This document shows positions 40,308-48,699 of a stretch of DNA of 64,000 nucleotides, in pieces. This DNA is from Pseudomonas guariconensis. Its GTDB lineage: Bacteria > Pseudomonadota > Gammaproteobacteria > Pseudomonadales > Pseudomonadaceae. The notes beneath the pieces were generated by a model. The model had not been told where the DNA came from and made no database searches. It worked only from the letters and a program-made list of their open reading frames with translations. The DNA is taken from contig NZ_FMYX01000013.1 in assembly GCF_900102675.1 (NCBI RefSeq), positions 106,142 to 170,141 on the forward strand, in the 5' to 3' direction. The position numbers and the translations under genes are program-made. Position 1 is the stretch's first letter, and each line of letters opens with the position of its first letter.

Positions 40308-43300
40308 TCAGTTGGGGGCGCTGAGTGCCGCGAGGCCTTCGCGCAGTTCGCGTTGCAGTGCCTCCAGGCTACTTTCCAGCCGTTCGAGCAAGGCCTTGGT
40401 CGGCTGCTTCTGGGCGACGGCCTGTTCGACCGCTTCGCAATCGCGCACCACGCCCCGGACTTTCAGCATTTTCGCGCCTCCCTTGATGCGGTGTGCCAAG
40501 GCATGCACTGCGTCACTTTCAGGCGCTTCGCCAAGGGCGCGCAGGGCTGCGAGGTCTTCGCCGGCGCTGTGTGCCAATTGTTCGAGAAGGCGTCGAATCA
40601 ACTGGTCGTCATCCTGGGTCAGGTGACGCAGCTCACTGAGGTTGAAGCCACTGGCCGTCGTGGCAGGCTCCGGTGCGGGTGCGGGTGCGGGTGCGGGTGC
40701 GGGTGCGGGGGCCGGCACCGGCACCTGCTCCGCCAGCGGCGCGCTGGGAAGGTGGGCTTTCAGGGCTTTGAGACCGATCGGTTTGAACAGGCATTCATCC
40801 ATGCCATTGGCCAGGCAGCGCGCTTTTTCCTCGGCTTGGGCGTTGGCCGTAACGCCGAGTATCAGGCAGGCTGGCTGGCCGCGCTCATGCTCCAGGGCAC
40901 GGATACGCCGAGTGAGCTCGTGGCCATCCATCACCGGCATGCTGCAATCGGTGATCACCACATTGAACTGACCTGCTCGCCAAAGGGCCAGCGCCGCTTC
41001 GCCATTCTCGGCCTGGGTCACCTTGTGTCCCAGGGTGGTCAGTTGCTTGTCCAGCAGCAGCAGGTTGGCGGGGTAGTCATCGACTACCAGGATATCCAGT
41101 GGGCCGCTGCTCATGTCCTGAGCCGGCTCGGTCTGTTCGTCCTGTGCTGGCACCGAGGTGGCCGGCAGGGTCAGGTCCACGCTCACCTTGGTGCCCATGC
41201 CCTCGACGCTCTGCAGTTCGAGCGACCCGCCCATCAACTCGGCCAGGGTTCGGCTGATCACCAGACCGAGGCCGGCGCCTTTTCCGGCCTGGGGGCCGTT
41301 TACCTGGGCGAAGGTGCTGAAGAGTCGGGCCTGGTCGCTTGGGCTGATACCGATGCCGCTGTCCTGTACGCACAACGAAACCCGGATATCGCCGGTGGCG
41401 CTGGGAGAGGTGAGTTTCAGGGTCACTTGCACGCCACCCTGGTCGGTGAACTTGAGGGCGTTGCTGATCAAGTTGGACAGGACCTGCTTGAGGCGCACAG
41501 GGTCGGCGAGCACCCAGACTGGCGCCTGCGGCAGATCCCCGTTCAGATACAAGCCCTTGATCCGGGCATTGCCGTCGAACACGCGAAGGGTCGCGCGCAC
41601 CAGTTCCACCAGGTCGATCGGTACCGGTTGCAGGGACATGTGGCCGGATTCGATGCGGGAAATGTCGAGGATGTCGCCGATCAGCTCGAGCAGGCCAATG
41701 GCCGAGTCATGGGCGGTATGCAAAGTCTGCGGGTCGCTGTGGCCTCGGCGGCTGTCCTCCAGGGCGAGCTCCAGCAGGCCGATCACCGCGTTCATCGGTG
41801 TGCGGATTTCATGGCTCATGATCGCCAGGAAGGTACTTTTGGCTTGGCTGGCCTGTTCAGCGTCATCCTTGGCTTGACGCAACTGCTCCAGCAGACCGCG
41901 GCTGAGCGCCAGTTGCGCCTGCAGGGCGCGTTGGGCCTCGGTGCGCTGGTTGATGAGCTTGCGCAGGTACGTGTTCCAGAACACCACGCCGGCCAACAGC
42001 ACGGCGGCCAGCACCAGCACTTGCAGCGCCAGGGTGCGGTAGTTGCGCCAGGGGCTGTCGCTGACCAGCGTGTTGGTGTGCCATCGGTTGACCAACTGGT
42101 CCAGCTCCTCAGGCGGGATGTTAAGCAGGGCTTTGTCCAGAATCGACTGCAGCACCGGTAGATCCGGTGCGATCGCAAAAGCGGCGCTGGCCGGATCGTC
42201 GCTTTGCAGGCCGGCGATACGCAAACCATTGTTGAACACATGGCTGATGTAGTAGCTGGCATTGATCTGGCTGCTCAAGGCCACGTCGGCCTTGCCGCTG
42301 GCGACGGCTTCCATCAACTCAAGGTGGGTTTCGACCTCGACCAGACGGACGCCAGGATACCGCCGTTGCAACGCCTCACGCTGAGGGGAGCCACGCAACA
42401 ACGCGACACGTCGCCCATCGAGCGTCATCGGTGTGCCGATCCAGGGGGCTTCGCTGTGGGTGATCAAAACCCGGGGGCTGACCACATAAGGGCGAGTAAA
42501 GCGAAGGCGCTTCGCACGTTCGGCGCCGTAGCCCAGGGCGCCGATTATCTGCGCCTGCCCCTCGGCCACTTGGTCGACCATGTCCTGGATCGAATCGACT
42601 TCGACGATCTCGAAGCGCAGACCGGTCTGCAGACGGATGCGCTTGAGCAGGTCGATGGTGATTCCGGTCGGGTGCTGTTGAGCATCGTTGAAGGTCAGAG
42701 GCGCCAGGGAGGGATTGACCAACACCCGCACCTTTGGGTTGTGCGCTATCCAGTCACGCTCCTCAGGCGTGAGGGCACCGACCGGATTTTTCATCAGCAA
42801 ACTGGTATTGCCGCTGCTCCAGCGCCGCAGGATGTTCAGGCGCTCGCTGTCGCTGATCCTGGCCAGGGCCTCGTTGACCAGGCGTTGCAAACGTGGATTA
42901 TCGCGGGCCAGGGCAAAGGCGAAGACGTCGGCGGGCAAGGGGCTGAAATGATCGATTTTCACCAAACCTTGGAAGCTCTTGCCGATCGCGTAGTCGGTAC
43001 TGATCGCATCACCCAGATAAGCGTCCGCCGCCCCCATCGCCACGGCCGACAATCCGGCCAGTGTCGAGTGGTACAGGGTCACTTGGACGTCGGGATACTG
43101 CTTGCGCACCAGCTTTTCGGGCAAGTAATGATCGACCATGGCCAGGCGTAGCCCTGGCAACGCTTTGCCATGACGGCCGAGCATACGATCCTGCTTGCTG
43201 ACGACGACCGGCAGGTCGTCGGCATAGGGCTGGCTGAGAACCAACTGCGCATCGGCGGCCTCGAAGGCGTTGGAGCTGCCGAGCAAGTCGATGCTGCCGG

Positions 43301-43637
43301 CGTGCAGTGCTTCGATGGCTGCCTGGCGGGTGGGGAAGCGGCGAACCTCGACCGGGATGCCGAGCTGTTCGCCGATCAGACCCGCATAGTCGGCACTGAG
43401 ACCTTCAAAGTCGGCGGGGCTGGTGTTGATCTCGAACGGCGGGTAGTCAGGGCGCGAGCTGCCCAGCACCAGGGCTTTGCGGCGTTCGAGCCAGTGCCGG
43501 TCATCTTGTTGGAGCGACAACGGGGGCGAGGCGCTCAGTGAGCGGGCGAGCAGGTGCCGGGCTTCGCTGTCGGCATGCGCCACAGCGCTGATGGCCAGGA
43601 GCGCGCCCAGCAGGATGGTGAACACCGCGCCTCTCAT
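40308..43637 (-). CDS. BvgS/EvgS-like hybrid sensor histidine kinase
   Basis: 1109 aa from ATG 43637. The signal sequence is MRGAVFTILLGALLAISAVA. Two periplasmic solute-binding (Venus flytrap) domains cover about 45-275 and 290-525, and a membrane helix near 535-558 ends LLAGVVFWNTYL. Cytoplasmic parts follow: HisKA with the phospho-His in FLAIMSHEIRTPMNAV, HATPase, a receiver with Asp in VVITDCSMPVMDG, a PAPAPA linker, and a C-terminal Hpt domain with His in ALAHRIKGGAKML. No PAS domain is evident. The four-step phosphorelay probably feeds the LuxR-type regulator 13 bases upstream on the same strand. Confidence 0.93.
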   Translation of the reverse strand: MRGAVFTILLGALLAISAVAHADSEARHLLARSLSASPPLSLQQDDRHWLERRKALVLGSSRPDYPPFEINTSPADFEGLSADYAGLIGEQLGIPVEVRRFPTRQAAIEALHAGSIDLLGSSNAFEAADAQLVLSQPYADDLPVVVSKQDRMLGRHGKALPGLRLAMVDHYLPEKLVRKQYPDVQVTLYHSTLAGLSAVAMGAADAYLGDAISTDYAIGKSFQGLVKIDHFSPLPADVFAFALARDNPRLQRLVNEALARISDSERLNILRRWSSGNTSLLMKNPVGALTPEERDWIAHNPKVRVLVNPSLAPLTFNDAQQHPTGITIDLLKRIRLQTGLRFEIVEVDSIQDMVDQVAEGQAQIIGALGYGAERAKRLRFTRPYVVSPRVLITHSEAPWIGTPMTLDGRRVALLRGSPQREALQRRYPGVRLVEVETHLELMEAVASGKADVALSSQINASYYISHVFNNGLRIAGLQSDDPASAAFAIAPDLPVLQSILDKALLNIPPEELDQLVNRWHTNTLVSDSPWRNYRTLALQVLVLAAVLLAGVVFWNTYLRKLINQRTEAQRALQAQLALSRGLLEQLRQAKDDAEQASQAKSTFLAIMSHEIRTPMNAVIGLLELALEDSRRGHSDPQTLHTAHDSAIGLLELIGDILDISRIESGHMSLQPVPIDLVELVRATLRVFDGNARIKGLYLNGDLPQAPVWVLADPVRLKQVLSNLISNALKFTDQGGVQVTLKLTSPSATGDIRVSLCVQDSGIGISPSDQARLFSTFAQVNGPQAGKGAGLGLVISRTLAELMGGSLELQSVEGMGTKVSVDLTLPATSVPAQDEQTEPAQDMSSGPLDILVVDDYPANLLLLDKQLTTLGHKVTQAENGEAALALWRAGQFNVVITDCSMPVMDGHELTRRIRALEHERGQPACLILGVTANAQAEEKARCLANGMDECLFKPIGLKALKAHLPSAPLAEQVPVPAPAPAPAPAPAPAPEPATTASGFNLSELRHLTQDDDQLIRRLLEQLAHSAGEDLAALRALGEAPESDAVHALAHRIKGGAKMLKVRGVVRDCEAVEQAVAQKQPTKALLERLESSLEALQRELREGLAALSAPN
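40672..40707 (+). repeat. Hexanucleotide tandem repeat (GGTGCG x6) inside the hybrid kinase gene
   Basis: Six perfect copies of GGTGCG encode an alternating Ala-Pro linker between the receiver and Hpt domains. Each unit adds two residues and keeps the frame, so copy-number change would alter only linker length. Confidence 0.9.
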
Positions 43638-43650
43638 GACGGAGGGATGT

Positions 43651-44265
43651 TCAACTGACGTTGTTGCGTTTGGCCAGGTCGACCATTTCGACCAGAGACT
43701 CGGTCTTGAGTTTATCCATGATGCGTCCACGGTAGGTGCTGATGGTTTTGGCACTGAGGTTCATGCATTCACCGATGAACTTGTTGTTCTCGCCGCGGGT
43801 AAGCCGGCGTAGCACTTCCATTTCGCGGTTGGAGAGGCTTTCGAGACGACTGCACTCGCTTTCGAGCGAGCTGCTGTTGACCGACATCTGCGGAAAGGTG
43901 GAGTAGCCCTTGACCAACGCCTTGAGGGCGAACACCAGGGCATCGAGGTCTTCGTCCTTGTTGACGAAGGCGGCGATACCGGCATCCAGGCAACGACGGA
44001 CATACAGGTCGGCGGGTTGACCGGTGAGCACCATGATCTTCGGTGCCGGCTCCAACAGTTGCAGACGTTTGATGACCTCCATGCCATCGAGGCCAGGTAG
44101 GCCGATGTCGAGGATAACCACGTCAGGACGTAATTGGCGAGCCTGCTGCACGGCGTCGATGCCGTCACCGGCTTCACCGATGACCTGAAAACGTTCACGT
44201 TCGAGCAGCATGCGCACAGCCAGTCGAACGGTTGGATGGTCGTCAACCATTAAAACGGTTGTCAT
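43651..44265 (-). CDS. BvgA-like LuxR-family response regulator
   Basis: 204 aa. The receiver has Asp53 in PDVVILDIGLPGLDG. A LuxR helix-turn-helix at about 137-200 includes LSNREMEVLRRLTRGENNKF and LSAKTISTYRGRIMDKLKTE. It is co-oriented with, and directly upstream of, the hybrid kinase, its probable phosphodonor. The target genes are unknown. The 5' region 44266-44400 contains a direct repeat TTGTTGAAAA (about 44391 and 44411). Confidence 0.92.
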   Translation of the reverse strand: MTTVLMVDDHPTVRLAVRMLLERERFQVIGEAGDGIDAVQQARQLRPDVVILDIGLPGLDGMEVIKRLQLLEPAPKIMVLTGQPADLYVRRCLDAGIAAFVNKDEDLDALVFALKALVKGYSTFPQMSVNSSSLESECSRLESLSNREMEVLRRLTRGENNKFIGECMNLSAKTISTYRGRIMDKLKTESLVEMVDLAKRNNVS

Positions 44266-44448
44266 TGGATAACTCCTGTAGGAATTTGGTCCGTTTCCTG
44301 AAGTCCCGCAGGAATACGTGAAAGGGAGCCTGCGCGGCAGCGCGCAAGATTACGTAGATTCCTCTCGATTGGTAATGGGATGCGTAGGTTTGTTGAAAAA
44401 GCGAAGATTATTGTTGAAAAGGCCTACAAAATAAACCTCCATGGTAAA

Positions 44449-44473
44449 GCCCGCCCAGGCGCCAAGGACGGGC
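44449..44473 (-). terminator. Terminator of the cbtB-cbtA-cobE-cobM-DUF1272 operon
   Basis: Read on the minus strand, GCCCGTCC-TTGGCGCCT-GGGCGGGC is followed by TTTA, 16 bases after the DUF1272 stop. The stem is 8 bp with one G-U pair. Confidence 0.65.
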
Positions 44474-44488
44474 CACGCACAGAATAGT

Positions 44489-44731
44489 TCAGGAGCAGCC
44501 CGGGTGCGGCTTGAGCACGCGCAGGTGCGAGGCCGGATTGCGGCTCAATGCCGTCCCGACCCTTGCCGGGCGAGGCAGTAACTGGCCGCCACAGTTCGGG
44601 CAGCGCCCCTGGAACTGACGTTCATTGCATGCACGACAAAAGGTGCATTCGAACGAGCAAATCAACGCATCCGCGCTGTCGCCCGGCAGGTCACGGTCGC
44701 AGCATTCGCAGTTGGGGCGTAATTCAAGCAT
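44489..44731 (-). CDS. DUF1272 cysteine-rich zinc-ribbon-like protein
   Basis: 80 aa from ATG 44731 with AGGAA upstream. It carries eight cysteines in paired CxxC-type motifs (CECCDRDLP, ICSFECTFCRAC, GRCPNCGG), as in DUF1272, and should bind zinc. Its function is unknown. It is the last gene of the cobalamin-riboswitch operon, 29 bases after cobM, so a role in metal or cobalamin homeostasis is possible but unproven. Confidence 0.85.
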   Translation of the reverse strand: MLELRPNCECCDRDLPGDSADALICSFECTFCRACNERQFQGRCPNCGGQLLPRPARVGTALSRNPASHLRVLKPHPGCS

Positions 44732-44760
44732 GGAGTGGGTTCCTGTCAGATAACGCCCGC

Positions 44761-45513
44761 TCAACCGGCGGGGCGATAGAGGTGGGCATGCCCGGCCCGG
44801 TACAGGGCCGATTCAGCGAAAGGTGCATCGCCCAGCACATGGCCCACCAGGATCAGCGCGGTTCGCCGAAAATCCTTGGCCGCTGTGAGTGCGACGATGT
44901 CCTGCAGGGTGCCGCGTACCCAGTCCTGGTCCGGCCAGGTGGCGCGATGAATGACGGCGACCGGGCAGTCCGGCCCGTAGTGTGGCAACAGTTCGGTGAC
45001 GATACGCTCGAGGTGTTTCACGCCCAGGTGGATCGCCAAGGTGCTGCGGTGGCGGGCCAGGTCGGCCAACTGTTCGCCAACTGGCATGGGCGAGCTGTCG
45101 CCATAGCGGGTGAGAATCACCGTCTGGGCGAGCTCCGGCAAGGTCAGCTCGCAGCCGAGCAGGGCGGCGCTGGCGGCGGTGGCGGTAACACCCGGAATGA
45201 TCTGATAGTCGATGCCCAGTTCGCGCAGATGACGTATCTGCTCGCCGATGGCGCCATACAGACTGGGGTCGCCGCTGTGAACACGGGCCACATCCTGGCC
45301 ATTTTCGTGGGCGCGGCGCAGGGCTTCGATGATCTGCTCCAGGTTCAGTTCGGCGCTGTTGATCACCGTCTCGGCGCTGTTTCCCTCCAATACAGCTGGC
45401 GGAACCAGGGAGCCGGCATAGATGATGACCGGGCATTGGCGGATCAGACGTTGCCCCTTGACCGTGATCAGCTCCGGATCGCCGGGCCCGGCACCGATGA
45501 AATAGACCGTCAT
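44761..45513 (-). CDS. cobM: Precorrin-4 C11-methyltransferase
   Basis: 250 aa from ATG 45513 (MTVYFIGAGPGDPELITVKG) with AAGGA upstream. An in-frame upstream extension is unlikely. It has the SAM-dependent tetrapyrrole methylase fold, with the family motifs YAGSLVPPAVL, VHSGDPSLYGAIGEQ and YQIIPGVTATAASAALL. It methylates C-11 of precorrin-4 in the aerobic cobalamin pathway. It is transcribed with cobE and the cobalt transporter genes under a cobalamin riboswitch. Confidence 0.95.
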   Translation of the reverse strand: MTVYFIGAGPGDPELITVKGQRLIRQCPVIIYAGSLVPPAVLEGNSAETVINSAELNLEQIIEALRRAHENGQDVARVHSGDPSLYGAIGEQIRHLRELGIDYQIIPGVTATAASAALLGCELTLPELAQTVILTRYGDSSPMPVGEQLADLARHRSTLAIHLGVKHLERIVTELLPHYGPDCPVAVIHRATWPDQDWVRGTLQDIVALTAAKDFRRTALILVGHVLGDAPFAESALYRAGHAHLYRPAG

Positions 45514-45553
45514 GGGAAATCCTTGCAGATAGGCAGTAATGTGGACGCGATTA

Positions 45554-45961
45554 TCAGCCACGGGCCAGGGCAAGGGTAGCCTGGCCCAGCACCTGGCGTG
45601 TCACCAGCAAGCGCGAGGTGCCGAGCGATCGTGCGGCCAGTGCCAGGGCTGCGCTTTCAGCGACGCCCCAGCAGCCGCTGTAGGCGTAGGCAACGGGTGA
45701 GCGATGGCTGAGCTGCGGTTCGAAGGGCTGTAGCTCGGTGGCCGGGAACACCACCAGGGGGATGCCCAGCCGTTCGGCTAGGGCCTGCAACCCAGGTTCA
45801 TCGAATTTGAGATCGATACTGGCAAGGCCAACCAGATGATCGGCGCACAGGCGGTGTGTGGCCAGGGTCGTGCGCAGCAACTGCTCCAGGGTTTCGACCG
45901 GGCAGCCCTTGCGGCAGCCGAAGCCGGCATAGAATACCGGCTCGGACGAGGCGTTGCGCAT
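45554..45961 (-). CDS. cobE: Cobalamin biosynthesis protein CobE (CbiG C-terminal-like)
   Basis: 135 aa from ATG 45961, which overlaps the cbtA stop. The conserved opening VFYAGFGCRKGCPVETLEQLL and the segments LASIDLKFDEPGLQALAERL and SGCWGVAESAAL match the CobE/CbiG-C family. The family is linked to cobalamin ring contraction steps, with an incompletely defined biochemical role. It lies between the transporter genes and cobM. Confidence 0.9.
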   Translation of the reverse strand: MRNASSEPVFYAGFGCRKGCPVETLEQLLRTTLATHRLCADHLVGLASIDLKFDEPGLQALAERLGIPLVVFPATELQPFEPQLSHRSPVAYAYSGCWGVAESAALALAARSLGTSRLLVTRQVLGQATLALARG

Positions 45962-46644
45962 CAGGCCTGGTTGGCTCGGCGATAAAGCCAAGCGCTGAGC
46001 AGGCCAAGGGCGAGCCAGAACGCGGCGTTAGTCAGCCAGGAGGCGAGCTTGAATTGGGCCACCAGTGCTTGCGGTGCCAGACTTTCATGCACCGGTGGTT
46101 GTGGTGCGCCGATCACGTGTGGCACCACCAGCAAAGCGACGCCCAGCACCTTGAGCAGCCAATGGTGGGTAAACACCACCAGCGCAAGACCCGCGGCCGT
46201 GGCGGCTGCAGTGCCGATCCACCAGCTCTGGCGTTGCCCCAGGTCGGCGGCGGCTGTGCCTGGCAGCTCCGGTGGCAACCCCAGTGTGGGTGCCAGGCAG
46301 AACACAGCAAAACCTGCCAGCCCCCACAGTGCGCCGGTCATCACTCGGTTTGGCTCGCGCAGGCTGTACAGCGCGGCGAGGATCAGCGCGAAACCGACCG
46401 CCACCACGAGGTTGCCGCCGGTGGTGGCGAGCAAACGCTGCCAGCCATCCTCCGGTGCCCAGGCCGCTGGGTCATGGGAATGCGCTGCGACGGGGCTGTC
46501 GTGCTCATGTTGCTCGGGGACAGCGCTCTCGAAAGTTTCTGCCTGGAGAATCAACGGGCTGACCCACAGACTTTGCAGCACGGTCAGCAATAGAGCGGCG
46601 AGCAGCCCGCTGAAACCTGCGGTACGGGCGATACGCTTGATCAT
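45961..46644 (-). CDS. cbtA: Cobalt transporter subunit CbtA
   Basis: 227 aa from ATG 46644. The predicted membrane protein has about five spans, starting with TAGFSGLLAALLLTVLQSLW. Conserved His residues lie in EQHEHDSPVAAHSHDPAAW and FTHHWLLKVLG. CbtA with CbtB is a cobalt uptake system repeatedly found under cobalamin riboswitches. It starts 10 bases after cbtB and shares a stop/start overlap with cobE. Confidence 0.93.
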   Translation of the reverse strand: MIKRIARTAGFSGLLAALLLTVLQSLWVSPLILQAETFESAVPEQHEHDSPVAAHSHDPAAWAPEDGWQRLLATTGGNLVVAVGFALILAALYSLREPNRVMTGALWGLAGFAVFCLAPTLGLPPELPGTAAADLGQRQSWWIGTAAATAAGLALVVFTHHWLLKVLGVALLVVPHVIGAPQPPVHESLAPQALVAQFKLASWLTNAAFWLALGLLSAWLYRRANQA

Positions 46645-46654
46645 GCAGGTGTAC

Positions 46655-46840
46655 TCAATGGCAAGGGAAGGCGGCGCTGTGGCGGGTATCGTGGGCGGCA
46701 TTGTGCACCGCCTCGATGTGCGAGAAACCTGCGAAATAGACCAGGCACAGGCCCAGCAGGCTGGCACCGACGGCAATGACGACACGTTGGCTGAGGCTGA
46801 CGGGAGTGGCGATGCTGTGTTTGGTGCTGGTGATCGGCAT
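46655..46840 (-). CDS. cbtB: Cobalt transporter subunit CbtB
   Basis: 61 aa with one membrane span (VVIAVGASLLGLCLVYFAGF) and a C-terminal histidine cluster HIEAVHNAAHDTRHSAAFPCH, the CbtB signature presumed to bind cobalt. It is the first gene of the operon, 110 bases after the 3' end of a cobalamin riboswitch. The RBS is AGAGGAA. Confidence 0.93.
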   Translation of the reverse strand: MPITSTKHSIATPVSLSQRVVIAVGASLLGLCLVYFAGFSHIEAVHNAAHDTRHSAAFPCH

Positions 46841-46950
46841 GGTGCGTTCCTCTGCTGTTTATAGGCGGCGGACACGCGCGTCGTTCCGGGCACGATTGAC
46901 CCAGAAGAGGTGACAGCGCCCGCCCACCGCGGGGTGTTCTATTAACGCCA

Positions 46951-47121
46951 GGCCGGTCTCCGGGCTTGCAAGGAGGAGCAGGGCTCCTGGAAAGCATCAC
47001 CTTCCCATGCCATACGACGCGGCACAGTGGTCAAGATGCTTCGCTCGCTTACCGTTGCGGGGGCAGCATCGGCTTGGCTACCGATTTCCCGTTTCACCCC
47101 TTGGGGGGGCACCTGAACGCA
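46951..47121 (-). ncRNA. Cobalamin riboswitch controlling cbtB-cbtA-cobE-cobM
   Basis: Read on the minus strand, the element contains the conserved AACGGGAAATCGGT segment near 47080-47093, GCTGCCCCCGCAACGGTAAGC near 47050-47070, and the B12-box-like AAGCCCGGAGACCGGCC at its 3' end (46967-46951). These are the hallmark blocks of the AdoCbl riboswitch. The transcript leader continues 110 bases to cbtB, so control is probably by RBS or Rho access rather than an obvious intrinsic terminator. Confidence 0.9.
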
Positions 47122-47128
47122 AGGTGCA

Positions 47129-47157
47129 AGCAAAGCATGGGGGCGCCATGGCGTCAA
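47129..47157 (-). promoter_or_regulatory. Candidate sigma-70 promoter of the cbtB operon
   Basis: On the minus strand TTGACG (47157-47152) is followed after 17 bases by TTTGCT (47134-47129). It predicts a start around 47122, exactly where the riboswitch 5' arm begins. The -10 is weak. Confidence 0.5.
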
Positions 47158-47308
47158 TCTGCAAGGTTGCGGTGGCCGCGCCCTCAGCGGGCCAGGTGGT
47201 GAAAGGTCGAGCTTGGAATACACCTAGGAGTTCCTCGTGGGCGAACCCGCACCCGCAGGCCAGGGCGACTGTTCCAAAGGGCTGTCCGCAAACACTGACG
47301 CGCCATGG

Positions 47309-47337
47309 TTGACCGCCTGCCGGCCACTGCGTAGCCT
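47309..47337 (+). promoter_or_regulatory. Candidate sigma-70 promoter of the cobW operon
   Basis: TTGACC (47309-47314), a 17-base spacer, then TAGCCT (47332-47337). It predicts a start near 47344, at the 5' end of the plus-strand riboswitch. The region 47158-47308 between the divergent promoters shows no gene. Confidence 0.6.
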
Positions 47338-47344
47338 TGCCGAT

Positions 47345-47512
47345 TCGAGGTTCTCCGGCATTGGCCGGAGCTAAGACGGGAACGCGGTTCAAGCCGCGGC
47401 TGCCCCCGCAACTGTAGGCACCAACCCGGATCGACACAGCCACTGCGCCCAGGCGCGGGAAGGCGTCGTTCCACCGGCACGGCCGGTAAGGTGCAAGCCA
47501 GGAGACCTGCCT
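47345..47512 (+). ncRNA. Cobalamin riboswitch controlling cobW-cobN-chlI
   Basis: Conserved blocks in order are GACGGGAACGCGGT near 47374-47387, the GCCGCGGCTGCCCCCGCAAC segment with ACTGTAGGC near 47394-47420, and the B12 box AAGCCAGGAGACCTGCC at 47495-47511. The match to the AdoCbl riboswitch is very close. The cobW ATG follows 117 bases after the 3' end. Confidence 0.95.
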
Positions 47513-47628
47513 CGAGACGATTTCGACTTTCAACCGGGCGGGGTGATCCGGTGGCGAACAGGCCCGGCCAGCAAGGCTCGCGGCACTCGTCCTGCATGCC
47601 CGCGCCATCCTGCCAAGGGCATCGCGAC

Positions 47629-48696
47629 ATGAAAACACTGGCCAAGCTCCCCGTCACCATCGTCACTGGCTTTCTCGGCTCGGGCAAAACCACTTTGCTG
47701 CGTCACATGCTGGACAACGCCCAGGGGCGCCGTATCGCGGTGATCGTCAACGAATTCGGTGAACTGGGCATCGATGGCGAAATTCTCAAGCAGTGCAGCA
47801 TTGGCTGCACCGAGGAAGAAGCCAGCGGCCGGGTCTACGAACTGGCCAACGGTTGCCTGTGCTGCACCGTGCAGGAAGAGTTCTTCCCGGTGATGCGCGA
47901 GTTGGTGGCCCGCCGCGGCGACCTGGACCACATCCTCATCGAAACCAGCGGCCTGGCCCTGCCCAAGCCGTTGGTGCAGGCCTTCCAGTGGCCAGAAATC
48001 CGCAATGCTTGCACCGTCGATGCGGTCATCACCGTGGTCGACAGCCCGGCCGTGGCCGCAGGGACCTTCGCGGCGTACCCGGACCAAGTGGACGCTCAAC
48101 GCAAGCTCGACCCCAACCTTGATCATGAGTCGCCTCTGCACGAACTGTTTGCCGACCAACTGGCCAGCGCCGACCTGGTGGTGCTGAACAAGGCTGATCT
48201 GATCGATCCCCAAGGCCTGGCCAAGGTGCGTGCCGAAGTCAGCGAAGAACTGCCGCCGGCGGTCAAGGTGATCGAGGCCAGCAGCGGCCGCCTGCCGTTG
48301 GAGGTGCTGCTGGGCGTGGGCGCCGAGGCCGAGGCGCACATCGATGGTCGCCGTACCCACCATGACGCACACCACGAGGGCGATGATCATGACGATCACG
48401 ACCACGATGCCTTCGACTCCATTTCCATCGACCTGCCAGAAGCGGACGAAAGCCTGCTGCTCGATGCCCTGACTCAATTGGTGGTCGAATTCGGCATCTT
48501 GCGCGCCAAGGGCTTCGCTGCCATCCCCGGCAAGCCGATGCGCCTGCTGATCCAGGGGGTGGGCACCCGTTTCGACAAGCACTTCGACCGCGCCTGGCGC
48601 GCCGACGAGCCGCGTATCACCCGCCTGGTGCTGATCGGCCAGGCGCTGGACGCTGCCGCGCTCGAAGCGCGCCTGCGCCAGGCCTTGGGCGCCTGA
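47629..48696 (+). CDS. cobW: CobW GTPase, cobalamin-pathway metallochaperone
   Basis: 355 aa from ATG 47629 with AAGGG nine bases upstream. G3E-family P-loop GTPase: Walker A GFLGSGKTTLL (residues about 14-24), the metal motif ANGCLCCTV, NKAD for guanine specificity, and a histidine/aspartate-rich loop HHDAHHEGDDHDDHDHD near 247 for metal binding. It is thought to load Co(II) for the CobN chelatase. It is three bases upstream of cobN, in a riboswitch-controlled operon. Confidence 0.96.
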   Translation: MKTLAKLPVTIVTGFLGSGKTTLLRHMLDNAQGRRIAVIVNEFGELGIDGEILKQCSIGCTEEEASGRVYELANGCLCCTVQEEFFPVMRELVARRGDLDHILIETSGLALPKPLVQAFQWPEIRNACTVDAVITVVDSPAVAAGTFAAYPDQVDAQRKLDPNLDHESPLHELFADQLASADLVVLNKADLIDPQGLAKVRAEVSEELPPAVKVIEASSGRLPLEVLLGVGAEAEAHIDGRRTHHDAHHEGDDHDDHDHDAFDSISIDLPEADESLLLDALTQLVVEFGILRAKGFAAIPGKPMRLLIQGVGTRFDKHFDRAWRADEPRITRLVLIGQALDAAALEARLRQALGA

Positions 48697-48699
48697 CCC

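Noticed and set aside
40353..42161. A 602-codon plus-strand frame opposite the hybrid kinase
   Set aside because: It mirrors the kinase coding sequence, has low-complexity composition and no recognisable domain. The kinase domains on the minus strand are unambiguous.
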